A stretch of 64,000 nucleotides of DNA from Melitaea cinxia (lineage: Eukaryota; Arthropoda; Insecta; Lepidoptera; Nymphalidae). The notes beneath the pieces are model-generated. The model had not been told where the DNA came from. It saw only the letters and a program-made list of their open reading frames with translations, and did no database searches. The translations under genes were made by a program, and so were the position numbers. The DNA lies in contig NC_059416.1 of the NCBI RefSeq assembly GCF_905220565.1, positions 9,920,001 to 9,984,000 on the forward strand, in the 5' to 3' direction. Positions 1 through 9,600 of this stretch are shown here, one piece after another (positions within the stretch are counted from its first letter, which is position 1; each line of letters opens with the position of its first letter).

Positions 1-145
1 AGTCGCAACTGTACGTCGATTTTATGTAAATGTTTTGTATTATTCCTAATTACCAAAATCATTTGTGATTTGTTCATTCATGATTTCTGATCTTTTATTA
101 TTTTAATAACAATGAACTCATCGTGCCAAAACTTCACAAATTATT
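1..145. other. AT-rich DNA, nothing recognised
   Basis: No open frame of note, no repeat family shared with the rest of the window and no RNA motif could be seen here. Confidence 0.5.
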
Positions 146-219
146 ATGTACGATTTTATTTTTGTGTACCCACACATTAGGATTTCTAAACATTTTTGAA
201 TATCATATCAAAAATTGAC

Positions 220-291
220 CGCTCCAGCGGGATTCAAACCCGCGTCTCCGACCGACCGCGTCGGCGCTCTAGCCAATTAAGCTATGGAACG
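220..291 (-). tRNA. tRNA-like element, copy 1 (nominal anticodon GGU, probably not a working tRNA)
   Basis: The minus strand folds as a 72-nt cloverleaf: a 7-bp acceptor CGTTCCA/TGGAGCG with one G-U pair, D stem GCTT/GAGC with GG in the loop, anticodon stem CCGAC/GTCGG, and T arm GCGGG/CCCGC. The T loop is TTTGAAT, one change from the consensus B box. The seven-base anticodon loop is GCGGTCG, so position 33 is C instead of the near-universal U, and the nominal anticodon GGU is normally absent from eukaryotic tRNA-Thr sets. A TTTTT pol III terminator lies 8-12 nt downstream. It is best seen as a tRNA-derived pol III element or pseudogene. Confidence 0.5.
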
Positions 292-529
292 ATGTACCCG
301 CTAGAGCGAAATTTTTGATACGATGATTTTTATTTTCGGTTTAAGCGAACCGTGGCGCCGTCTATAGTGAGTTCTTTACAGAGACCCGTAACTATTCAAA
401 GTTTCATATTACAATGAAAATCTTTGACAGGAGACGACACCATGCTATTTTTAATATGTACGATTTTATTTTTGTGTACCCACACATTAGGAATTCTAAA
501 CATTTTTGAATATCATATCAAAAATTGAC

Positions 530-601
530 CGTTCCAGCGGGATTCGAACCCGCGTCTCCGACCGACCGCGTCGGCGCTCTAGCCAATTAAGCTATGGAAC
601 G
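530..601 (-). tRNA. tRNA-like element, copy 2 (nominal anticodon GGU)
   Basis: This is the same cloverleaf as copy 1, but better preserved: the acceptor pairs perfectly (CGTTCCA/TGGAACG) and the B box is canonical (GGTTCGAATCC). The A-box region reads TAGCTTAATTGG. A TTTTT terminator follows closely on the minus strand. The anticodon loop again has C at position 33. Conservation of both promoter boxes and the terminator suggests it can be transcribed by pol III. Translation use is doubtful because of the anticodon loop. It could instead be the head of a tRNA-derived SINE. Confidence 0.55.
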
Positions 602-621
602 ATGTACCCTGTTGTATTATA

Positions 622-822
622 ATTTGTATATAAATCTCGTGTCACAATGTTTGTCCTCAATGGACTCCTAAACTACTTAACCGATTTTAGTCAAATTTGC
701 ACACCGTGTGCAGTTTGATCCAACTTAAAAGATAGGCTATATTTTATTTTGATATATTATGTTATTATTATATTTCAGAAAAAAATAAGGTGATACGAAG
801 TTCGCCAGGTCAGCTAGTATAT
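622..822 (+). mobile_element. Helitron-like non-autonomous element, family H1, diverged copy
   Basis: It starts with the H1 5' signature (TCTCGTGTCACAATGTTTG) and ends with GGTCAGCTAG followed by T. H1 recurs near 13.8, 38.0, 44.7, 51.9 and 57.7 kb. A TC start, a 3' CTRR end and insertion next to T are Helitron features. No Rep/helicase ORF is present. Confidence 0.5.
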
Positions 823-1249
823 ATTATAGATTATAGATAATAATATAATTCATGACATTTTGGCTCGATGAGATCAAAATTATTATTGAAAGGAATCAAA
901 TTCAAATTAATTTAGTAAGATGATTCTACAATTTGGTAGCGAGTAACCTAATTCGCTAATGCTTGATTTTCTTTTATTTGCAACTAATCAAATTGGCGGC
1001 CTTTCGTTAGATAAATCCTTTTACCGAAACATTTTATTTTGTGTTTTTAAAGAATAAAGGTACAAGTCAATACTTGTTTCGTTTTAGTTGTTGTTTTATA
1101 AAAACAACATTGGCTTTATCCGTTTTGTGTTCATCAAATTCTTGTGCTTGTAGCAATGTTTGATAAAAACTTATTTATCTTATTTTATTTCAATAACTTA
1201 CACGAACAATCTTTATGATATTTAAAAAGTTTTTTTTAAAGTAATACTG
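823..1249. other. AT-rich spacer
   Basis: No coding signal, RNA motif or repeat shared with the rest of the window was seen. Confidence 0.5.
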
Positions 1250-1482
1250 ATTGAGGCGCATGAAGGTAAAATTTTTACGGATGATACGGCAACGTTTTGA
1301 TGAAACGGCAACGTTTTGATGAAACGGCAACGTTTTGATGAAACGGCAACGTTTTTGTCGATGGCGCTGGAACGGAAATCTAAAGCTTTAGATTTGTATA
1401 AATATAAACGAGACTTAAAAATTAGTTCGCCAAAGAAATTTTACTTCTGAAATATGTAATTTGTACGCAAGCACTTTTTTAT
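1250..1482 (+). repeat. Dispersed repeat K with a 4-copy 19-bp tandem array
   Basis: The segment from GGCGCATGAAGGTAAAAT to GCAAGCACTTTTTTA is shared with 34613-34752. It contains a 19-bp unit (ACGGCAACGTTTTGATGAA) starting at 1286, 1305, 1324 and 1343. The 34.6-kb relative has only two units and lacks the stretch after the array. The unit core AACGTT is palindromic. The function is unknown. Confidence 0.7.
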
Positions 1483-1490
1483 ATAATTAG

Positions 1491-1855
1491 GTCGTCTAAC
1501 AAGCGTACGGCTTACCTGATGGTAAGCGATTACCGTAGCTTATAGATGTGTGCTGCACCAGAAGCATCGCAAGCGCGTTGCTGACCCTATCCTCAATTCC
1601 CCGCCAAGAGCTCTGGTCACCTCAATCGTAATGAATGAACAGTCATAATGAAATGAAATAAAATTAAAACTGACATTACTCCCAATAACCCCGTGGAGCT
1701 CTAGTAACCTTACTCACCAACAGAAATACAACACTGCTTGAAAACAGTATTATTTAGCTGTGATCTTCTGCAATGTGAAGTTACTACCCCAGTCGGGCTG
1801 CTCCATGTAGGAAATTTCTTAATGTGCCCTACCTCAGTTAAAAATTTAAGGGTAA
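1491..1855 (-). mobile_element. A-tailed short retroposon, family S1 (long subtype)
   Basis: S1 is a 270-bp family with about 14 copies in this window. Its sense strand runs from ACTGAGGTAGGGCACAGCAG to GCCGACCTAG plus an A-tract. This copy and that at 40.6 kb share an extra segment of about 90 bp in the middle (containing AATGAAATGAA and ATTACTCCCAATA) that includes a second GGAGCTCTGGTCACCTT-like block. They form a subtype made by internal duplication. Confidence 0.75.
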
Positions 1856-1859
1856 CTTA

Positions 1860-2032
1860 TAGAATAAATAAAAAAAATTATATAAATTTATTATTTATGA
1901 ATATAAATAAAAAGTAATCATTGAATGTGTTGCTAAGCGCCAAACTCGAGAAAGGCTCAAACGATTTGACTATTTTTTGAAGTTTACAATAATAAAAAAT
2001 AAGGTTTAAATGGATGGATGGATGGTATGTAT
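1860..2032. other. Spacer with (GGAT)n and a diverged repeat end
   Basis: It contains a phrase (GCTAAGCGCCAAACTCGAG) that resembles one near 4630, and a short TGGATGGATGGATGG run. No gene was seen. Confidence 0.4.
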
Positions 2033-2235
2033 GAACTAGCTTCTGCCCGCGACTTCGTCCGCGTGGGCTTCGCTCCTATTGGTCTTAGCGTGATGATATA
2101 TATAGCCTTTTTCGATAAATGGGCTATCTAACACTGAAATAATTTTAAGAATCGGGGCAGTAGTTCCTGAGATTAGCGCGTTCAAGCAAACAAACAAGCA
2201 AACTCTTCAGCTTTATAATAAGTATTATTATAGAT
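2033..2235 (-). mobile_element. Helitron-like element, family H2
   Basis: It begins on the plus strand with CTAGCTTCTGCCCGCGACTT, the reverse complement of an H2 3' end (hairpin, short spacer, CTAG). The body carries the AGTTCCTGAGATTAGCGCGT phrase seen again at 25.5 kb. It is a non-autonomous remnant without an ORF. Confidence 0.5.
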
Positions 2236-3888
2236 TGTGCAACGTATATTCACGTATAAAGGAATTTTTTTGTTAATTCAGTCTATAAAAGTGAATGATA
2301 AATCCGCTGTCCATGAAATTTGGTTAGTAAACAGCATTAAAAAGGATATGAGGTTAAAAAATCTTCCTAAAGGTTGTATAAAAATAAAGTAATAAACATG
2401 TGTTCGTTCGATTCCACGCTTACGTCAGTTGTGTCAAACAGGCGCGCCCTTACTGTAAGTTATACAGAAATGTTTGTGGAATACAAGAAGTGATAAAAAT
2501 TGGATGTGGCACTGAGTATCTCTGACTCTGTTTTATAGAACTGTAGTGGAGTAGAGTTTTTTATTAGTTTCATTATATGAGACCTGTCAAGAAAGATAGC
2601 TTAAGCTCTTTTAACTATATTGATGAATATTATTTCAAATATGTAATTGGAGATAAAATGAACGTTGTTTTGACGCAAACGCAAAAAACTTAGAAAAAAC
2701 GTAGATCGAAATGTATGTAGATTTAATTGTAGACAGTCACTGACAATATACGTATATATAGAGCAGTAACAGTTAATATCGTGTAACATCCTTACACATA
2801 AAATGTGTTTTCAAATATAGAAGCGTAACAGCTTAAAAGTTACAAAAAAACAACTGTGCTTTAGATTACACAACTGAAGTAAAACTTACGAAACGTAACT
2901 TTCTCTCTTTCTATCTTCACTAACTTATAATTATCTCTCTCTTAACTTCCGTTCGCCTCGTCCGATCACATTCGTAACGCTTTCGTCACGCATTCATCAG
3001 CTCCCCAAGTTAAGTGTGCGTAAAGAAGTTATATTTTAAAATTATTGCTTACAAGAGACAGTTGTCTTATTTATTCTTTGCTATCTAAAGTCACATCCAT
3101 GATTATATTTATTTACAAACTTCATGTCCCAGCTAAGCAGGACGCTTCACAACGCTCACTGCCATCCACATCAGACATTCGTCGTACCCCACGCTACCCC
3201 GCAATACGTCCCCTATATTAGTTCCGACTTCACTAAACAAAGGATTCCTATAAAGCCTTTAATAAAGAACCCAGACAATGCAAAATATTTGTAATAAATT
3301 TTCCCTTGCTTATAGAATTTTTCATCATAACTCTTATGTTCCATAGGTTTAGTAATGTTTTTATATTGCAGAGTTGAGATGCAGCGTATTTATTTATTAA
3401 ATTTTAACTAAGTATATTGGTTGTAATAAGAAATTCCGTTATCTTTGTTTTATTGATAAGTTTGCTGTCAAGAAATAGTTTGTAAGTTATATTTGTATTG
3501 AGAAATTTTATTATATATTCTATCTTGGAATTAGAGAGATAATAGAATATGCTTTATTACACACCACTCAGAAAAGATTTACATAAAAGCACTTATTTGC
3601 ACATAGAGATAGTAATGTACAAAGGCTTGCAAAATTTTTGATTATGCAAATATTTCTTGAATAATAATTGAAGTTTCAATTATTTGCAACAAGCTAATTA
3701 TTTCTACTGTGAATTCGGTTTCATCTATGTCTATAAAAATGTAAACTATGAATTTGATCATGTTATAATCATCAGCAAAGTGTTGTGCATCAGCCCACAA
3801 AGATTTCGGAGTTGGTACGACCAAAAAAAAAGCGTAGCAACGCGCTCTGGGTACAGCTAGTACTTAATGAGACTGTCTGAATTTTTGC
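2236..3888. other. Low-complexity intergenic DNA, no gene recognised
   Basis: The short open frames here (for example 2601-2789 and 3642-3824 minus) have AT-rich composition without protein-like patterns. A pyrimidine-rich stretch (2890-2945) precedes a CpG-richer block at 2945-3010 that may be an old repeat. A second less AT-rich block lies at 3160-3230. No splice-plus-frame evidence was found. Confidence 0.5.
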
Positions 3889-3889
3889 T

Positions 3890-4085
3890 TGTAATCATTA
3901 CATCATTACAGCCTATACAGTCCACTGCTAGACATAGGCCTCCACAAGTTTACGCCAAAAATAACGTGAACTCATGTGTTTTGCCCATAGTCACCACGCT
4001 GGGCAGGCGGGTTGGTGACCGCAGTACTGGCTTTGTCACACCGAAGACGCTGCTGCCCGTCTTCGGCGTGCTTGTAATAGGACGG
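3890..4085 (-). mobile_element. RTE-like LINE 3'-end fragment
   Basis: The plus strand carries AGTCCACTGCTAGACATAGG and the ACCACGCTGGGCAGGCGGGT block. At 46.3-46.65 kb the same motif lies directly downstream of an RT C-terminal reading frame, so this is read as the 3' end of such a LINE on the minus strand. Related fragments lie near 29.1, 30.0, 38.3, 43.7, 50.8 and 57.6 kb. Confidence 0.55.
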
Positions 4086-4665
4086 TAATAAATCAAGTTT
4101 TGTAGTTTGAATATCTTTCGAATAGTTTTAATATGAAACTATTCTTGTTGTTCATTGTCTGCCTGTCCGTATCTTGGACTATTGAATAAGCCCGTACTTA
4201 GTATCGAACTAGTAAATAACTATAACATGTTTAGAAGAATGAAATATATTTATCCTAGAAATAGAAAATGAAATAACTATTCCCGGAGCTTATAAAAATA
4301 AACATTCATTCAATGAATGAATAAATATAGGCGAATTATAGTTTTGATCAATGAATACAAAAAGATCAACAAAACGTAATAAATGGTACACCAATCTGCA
4401 AATTGAATCAAAAGCTATTGGATTACGACCCTTTTCGATCCAGTATTATTGTTGATTTCTTTTGAATGAACTTTGTACGTCTCACGACCGTCCGTTTATC
4501 CCTTGAGCCTAAAGAAAGAACTAACTCAATTTCATTGGCATATTTTAGGTCGCTTAGTATCTAATGTATTGCATTGTGGCGCTTTATATGCTTAGATCTA
4601 TGTAAATAAAAGTGAATCGCTGAATATAGTGCTAAGCGTAAAACTTAACAACGGCTGGGTCTTTT
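4086..4665. other. AT-rich spacer
   Basis: Nothing coding was seen. The end of this stretch holds a diverged phrase also seen near 1930 (GCTAAGCGTAAAACTTAAC). Confidence 0.45.
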
Positions 4666-4666
4666 T

Positions 4667-4720
4667 AACCGACTTCAAAAAAAGGAGGAGGTTACTCAAT
4701 TCGACCGTATATATATATAC
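4667..4720 (+). mobile_element. T1 element, 5'-terminal fragment
   Basis: It matches the left end of the full T1 copies at 22.8 and 47.7 kb: the AACCGACTTC terminus followed by AAAGGAGGAGGTT and CTCAATTCGAC. It stops abruptly in TATA-rich sequence. Its missing 3' half may be the fragment at 10918-11095. Confidence 0.6.
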
Positions 4721-4984
4721 GGTATATATATATTATATACTTATATGGTCTATTGCACTCAAAAAAATAGATATAAAACATAAAATAATAGTAAGGTTTA
4801 TGTAGTATTCTTCCTGTCAACCCATGGTCATGAGTAAGTGTTTTTATAGCGAGGCAAACAGTGCAAGAAGTATTCATAAAAAAAAATACATATAAGTAAA
4901 TACATACATATTCTATAATATACAGATGATTACACATTAGCTAGTGAAAGCAAGTGTTTCTTTAATTTATATTCAATATATATA
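4721..4984. other. TA-rich spacer
   Basis: TATATATA-rich sequence. The 81-codon minus-strand frame here lacks protein-like composition. Confidence 0.4.
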
Positions 4985-5190
4985 TACTAGCTGTGCCCGC
5001 GGCTTCGCTTGCGTAGAAATCAGTGTGTCACAAAGTTTTCCCGGCAAATTTCCAGTGAAACTATCATCAAAATCGGCTTAGCTGTTCCGTAAACGTTCCT
5101 CATGAAGCCCTCTCTCCATTTGTAAAACCGCATGAAAATCCGTGGCTATATACTTACACATATACTTTTGGGGACTTTGTTTTATAATAC
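4985..5190 (-). mobile_element. Helitron-like H2 relative
   Basis: It starts with CTAGCTGTGCCCGCGGCTTC on the plus strand, a reverse-complement H2 3' end, and contains the CATCAAAATCGGCTTAGC phrase typical of the family body. It is diverged and has no ORF. Confidence 0.5.
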
Positions 5191-5191
5191 A

Positions 5192-5900
5192 CTAACTGTG
5201 GCCCACGACTACGTTCGCGGGGTTATGAAGATATGCATTACTATTAAGATGTTTAGCGCAAATTATTTTTTTATTTCAGTCACTTGAAATGCTTATCCAC
5301 ACTGAGTAACTTTTTAAAAGGCGTAATTTAGTATAATTTAATAGTTATTTTTATAAAACCTCTCTATACACCACATTTTTTATTTTATTTTCAGGCTGCA
5401 GTATAAATAACCTATCAGGCGAACTTAAAGCTGCTGTATATGTTTCATACAAACTATTAAACCCAATTAAACTCCCTTAGCGGTGGAATATCCCAAAATC
5501 CGTTCATAGCGGACGCCTACTAACTATAATCTACCTCCCTGCCAAATTTCATCTTTGTCCATCCTGGATGGATGGACCATCCAGCGGTTATTAAGTTCTC
5601 GTGATGAGTGAGTCAGTGACCTTTCTCTTTCATCCACCTCATGACACCTCCTCATCATCTATAGAGCATACATTTTAAATTTCAAGTCTCTTACTTCAAA
5701 AACATAGGACTTTCATACAAACTTACAACCCCTGTTTTATCCCTTTAGGGGTCGAGTTTCGTAAAATCCGTTCTCAGCGGATGTTTACGCCCTATAAGGA
5801 ACCTACCTGCCAAATTTCAAGTTTGTAGGTGTTATAGTTTCGGAGATTTCGTGATGAGTGAGTGACCTTTCGCTTTTATATATATTAAGAAGATAGATTA
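5192..5900. mobile_element. Composite repeat with two imperfect ~220-bp tandem copies
   Basis: After a diverged H2-like start (ACTGTGGCCCACGACTACG), two related blocks at about 5455-5660 and 5710-5890 share AAAATCCGTTC-AGCGGA, CCTGCCAAATTTCA and GTGATGAGTGAGTGACCTTT. This is internal tandem duplication inside a transposable element of unknown class. Confidence 0.5.
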
Positions 5901-5917
5901 TAGACTAGACGACTGGC

Positions 5918-6611
5918 CCTGCACTGACTCCGATAACAACGAATAATTTGTTGAATAACATGATTACTGATTTATTGTCATTAAATGCTCTTACACAGTA
6001 TAATTGTTGTAAAAATAATAAAAATCGCGTTTTAGACCTAGTAATAAGCTCTCTGGTTATCTCCCAGTTGAGCGAAAACAAGGACCCTCTTTCCGGGATA
6101 GAACCATTACACCCTCCTATTAAGTTTTCCGTTAAAATTAACTTTCAGGAAAAGCTCGAATCTTGTATTGGGGCTAGGTTCCGCTTCTACAAAGCTGACT
6201 ATGACAAAATTAGGTGCCCTGAATAATATTCTTGGGAGAAGAAATTGTCGAGTTATGATTGCTCTTCTGAGAATTATCATTGCTAAACGTGTGCCCAAAT
6301 GCAAAACACGGTCTAGTAAATATCCGCTATGGTTTTCTGAAGCACTGATAAAAGTCATCAATGAAAAATTTAAATATCCTAAAAATGGCAACCCTCGTGA
6401 TTTAATTACTTTTAAGTTGCTCAGGGAGCGTTGCGCGAAGCTTCATAATCTAAACTATAAATTGTATTTGAATAGCCTGGAAACAACTTTGTCTACAAAC
6501 CCTAAACTTTTCTGGAGCTTTATCAAGCGCAAAAAGGGTAAGTCAATTTCCTATCCTGCCACGATGTCCTTAGATGGCGAAGTGGCTTCTTCCGGACCTG
6601 GACAAATATAA
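5918..6611 (+). pseudogene. Jockey-like LINE fragment (end of endonuclease plus linker), frameshifted
   Basis: Two overlapping frames together give a continuous LINE-like polypeptide. The first (to about 6226) has RVLDLVISSL and a LHPPIKF phrase, as at the end of the apurinic-like endonuclease domain of Jockey/CR1-type LINEs. The second (6168-6611) has KYPLWFSEALIKVINEKF, FKLLRERCAKLHN and PKLFWSFIKRKKG, the linker between endonuclease and reverse transcriptase. A frameshift separates them. The RT domain and both ends are missing. The fragment ends about 40 bp before the 8-bp satellite. The assignment comes from familiar motifs and is not residue-checked. Confidence 0.7.
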
Positions 6612-6650
6612 TATCATAAATAACGGTTCGTTATTAAACAGGTTTGTTAT

Positions 6651-9600
6651 TTTTGTTGGCGTATTGGGGTATTGGCGAATTGGCACGTTGGTGCATTGGC
6701 GTGTTGGCGTGTTGGCGCATTGGCATGTTGGCGTGTTGGCGTATTGGCACATTGGCGTGTTGGCGTATTGGCGTATTGGCACATTGGCGTATTGGCGTGT
6801 TGGCGTGTTGGCGTATTGGTGTGTTGGCGTGTTGGCGTATTGGTGTGTTGGCATGTTGGCGTGTTGGCGTGTTGGCGTATTGGCGTGTTGGCATGTTGGC
6901 GTGTTGGACTGTTGGCGTGTTGGCGTGTTGGCGTATTGGCACGTTGGCGTGTTGGCGTATTGGGGTATTGGCGCATTGGCACGTTGGTGCATTGGCGTGT
7001 TGGCGTGTTGGCGCATTGGCATGTTGGCGTGTTGGTGTATTGGAACATTGGCGTGTTAGCGCATTGGCGTATTGGCGTGTTGGCGTGTTGGCGTATTGGC
7101 GTATTGGCGTGTTGGCGTGTTGGCACATTGGCGTGTTGGCGTATTGGGGTATTGGCGCATTGGCGTGTTGGCGCATTGGCATGTCGGCGTGGTGGCGTAT
7201 TGGCGTATTGGCACATTGGCGTGTTGGCGTGTTGGCGTGTTGGCATGTTGACACGTTGGACTGTTGGCGTGTTGGCGTATTGGCACATTGGCGTTTTTGG
7301 CGTGTTGGCGTGTTGGCGTATTGGCGTGTTGGCATGTTGGCGTGTTGGACTGTTGGCGTGTTGGCGTGTTGGCGTATTGGCACGTTGGCGTGTTGGCGTA
7401 TTGGGGTATTGGCGCATTGGCACGTTGGTGCATTGGCGTGTTGGCGTGTTGGCGCATTGGCATGTTGGCGTGTTGGTGTATTGGAACATTGGCGTGTTAG
7501 CGCATTGGCGTATTGGCGTGTTGGCGTGTTGGCGTGTTGGCGTATTGGCGTATTGGCGTGTTGGCGTGTTGGCACATTGGCGTGTTGGCGTATTGGGGTA
7601 TTGGCGCATTGGCACGTTGGTGCATTGGCGTGTTGGCGTGTTGGCGCATTGGCATGTCGGCGTGGTGGCGTATTGGCGTATTGGCACATTGGCGTGTTGG
7701 CGTGTTGGCGTGTTGGCATGTTGACACGTTGGACTGTTGGCGTGTTGGCGTATTGGCACATTGGCGTTTTTGGCGTGTTGGCGCATTGGCGTATTGGTCT
7801 GTTGGCGTGTTGGCGTATTGGCACATTGGCGTGTTGGCGTGTTGGCGCATTGGCCTATTGGCGTGTTGGCGTGTTGGCGCATTGGCCTATTGGCGTGTTG
7901 GCGTGTTGGCGTGTTGGCGTATTGGCGTGTTGGCATGTTGGCGTGTTGGACTGTTGGCATGTTGGCGTGTTGGCGTATTGGCACATTGGCGTGTTAGCGC
8001 ATTGGCGTATTGGCGTGTTGACCTGTTGGCGTGTTGGCGAATTGGCGTGTTGGAGTGTTGGCGCATTGGCGTGTTGGCGTATTGGCGTATTGGCACATTG
8101 GCGTATTGGCGTGTTGGCGTGTTGGCGTATTGGTGTGTTGGCATGTTGGCGTGTTGGCGTGTTGGCGTATTGGCACATTGGCGTGTTGGCGTGTTGGCGT
8201 GTTGGCGTGTTGGCGTGTTGGCGTGTTGGCGTGTTGGCGTATTGGCGTATTGGCACATTGGCGTGTTGGCATGTTGGCGCATTGGCGTGTTGGCGTGTTG
8301 GCGTGTTGGCGTGTTGGCGTATTGGCGTATTGGCACATTGGCGTGTTGGCGTGTTGGCGTATTGGCACATTGGCGTTTTTGGCGTGTTGGCGCATTGGCG
8401 TATTGGTCTGTTGGCGTGTTGGCGTATTGGCACATTGGCGTGTTGGCGTGTTGGCGCATTGGCCTATTGGCGTGTTGGCGTGTTGGCGCATTGGCCTATT
8501 GGCGTGTTGGCGTGTTGGCGTGTTGGCGTATTGGCGTGTTGGCATGTTGGCGTGTTGGACTGTTGGCATGTTGGCGTGTTGGCGTATTGGCACATTGGCG
8601 TGTTAGCGCATTGGCGTATTGGCGTGTTGACCTGTTGGCGTGTTGGCGAATTGGCGTGTTGGAGTGTTGGCGCATTGGCGTGTTGGCGTATTGGCGTATT
8701 GGCACGTTGGCGTGTTGGCGTATTGGGGTATTGGCGCATTGGCACGTTGGTGCATTGGCGTGTTGGCGTGTTGGCGCATTGGCATGTTGGCGTGTTGGTG
8801 TATTGGAACATTGGCGTGTTAGCGCATTGGCGTATTGGCGTGTTGGCGTGTTGGCGTGTTGGCGTATTGGCGTATTGGCGTGTTGGCGTGTTGGCACATT
8901 GGCGTGTTGGCGTATTGGGGTATTGGCGCATTGGCACGTTGGTGCATTGGCGTGTTGGCGTGTTGGCGCATTGGCATGTCGGCGTGGTGGCGTATTGGCG
9001 TATTGGCACATTGGCGTGTTGGCGTGTTGGCGTGTTGGCATGTTGACACGTTGGACTGTTGGCGTGTTGGCGTATTGGCACATTGGCGTTTTTGGCGTGT
9101 TGGCGCATTGGCGTATTGGTCTGTTGGCGTGTTGGCGTATTGGCACATTGGCGTGTTGGCGTGTTGGCGCATTGGCCTATTGGCGTGTTGGCGTGTTGGC
9201 GCATTGGCCTATTGGCGTGTTGGCGTGTTGGCGTGTTGGCGTATTGGCGTGTTGGCATGTTGGCGTGTTGGACTGTTGGCATGTTGGCGTGTTGGCGTAT
9301 TGGCACATTGGCGTGTTAGCGCATTGGCGTATTGGCGTGTTGACCTGTTGGCGTGTTGGCGAATTGGCGTGTTGGAGTGTTGGCGCATTGGCGTGTTGGC
9401 GTATTGCGTATTGGCACATTGGCGTATTGGCGTGTTGGCGTGTTGGCGTATTGGTGTGTTGGCATGTTGGCGTGTTGGCGTGTTGGCGTATTGGCACATT
9501 GGCGTGTTGGCGTGTTGGCGTGTTGGCGTGTTGGCGTGTTGGCGTGTTGGCGTGTTGGCGTGTTGGCGTATTGGCGTATTGGCACATTGGCGTGTTGGCA

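Larger units (their letters stand above)
146..610. repeat. 310-bp-offset tandem duplication carrying two tRNA-like units
   Basis: Bases 146-300 recur almost unchanged at 456-610, an exact offset of 310 bp. Each copy contains the same flank (a TGTACCCACACATTAG block, then TATCATATCAAAAATTGACC) followed by a tRNA-like unit on the minus strand. The 156 bp between copies is not repeated. This reads as a tandem duplication of a small pol III unit with its 3' flank. Confidence 0.75.

Noticed and set aside
220..601. Functional tRNA-Thr(GGU) genes
   Set aside because: The anticodon loop lacks U33 and the GGU anticodon is not normally used in eukaryotes. Kept only as tRNA-like.
3867..4088. 73-codon ORF
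   Set aside because: It is the antisense of an RTE-like 3' fragment. The same peptide-like pattern appears wherever that fragment occurs.
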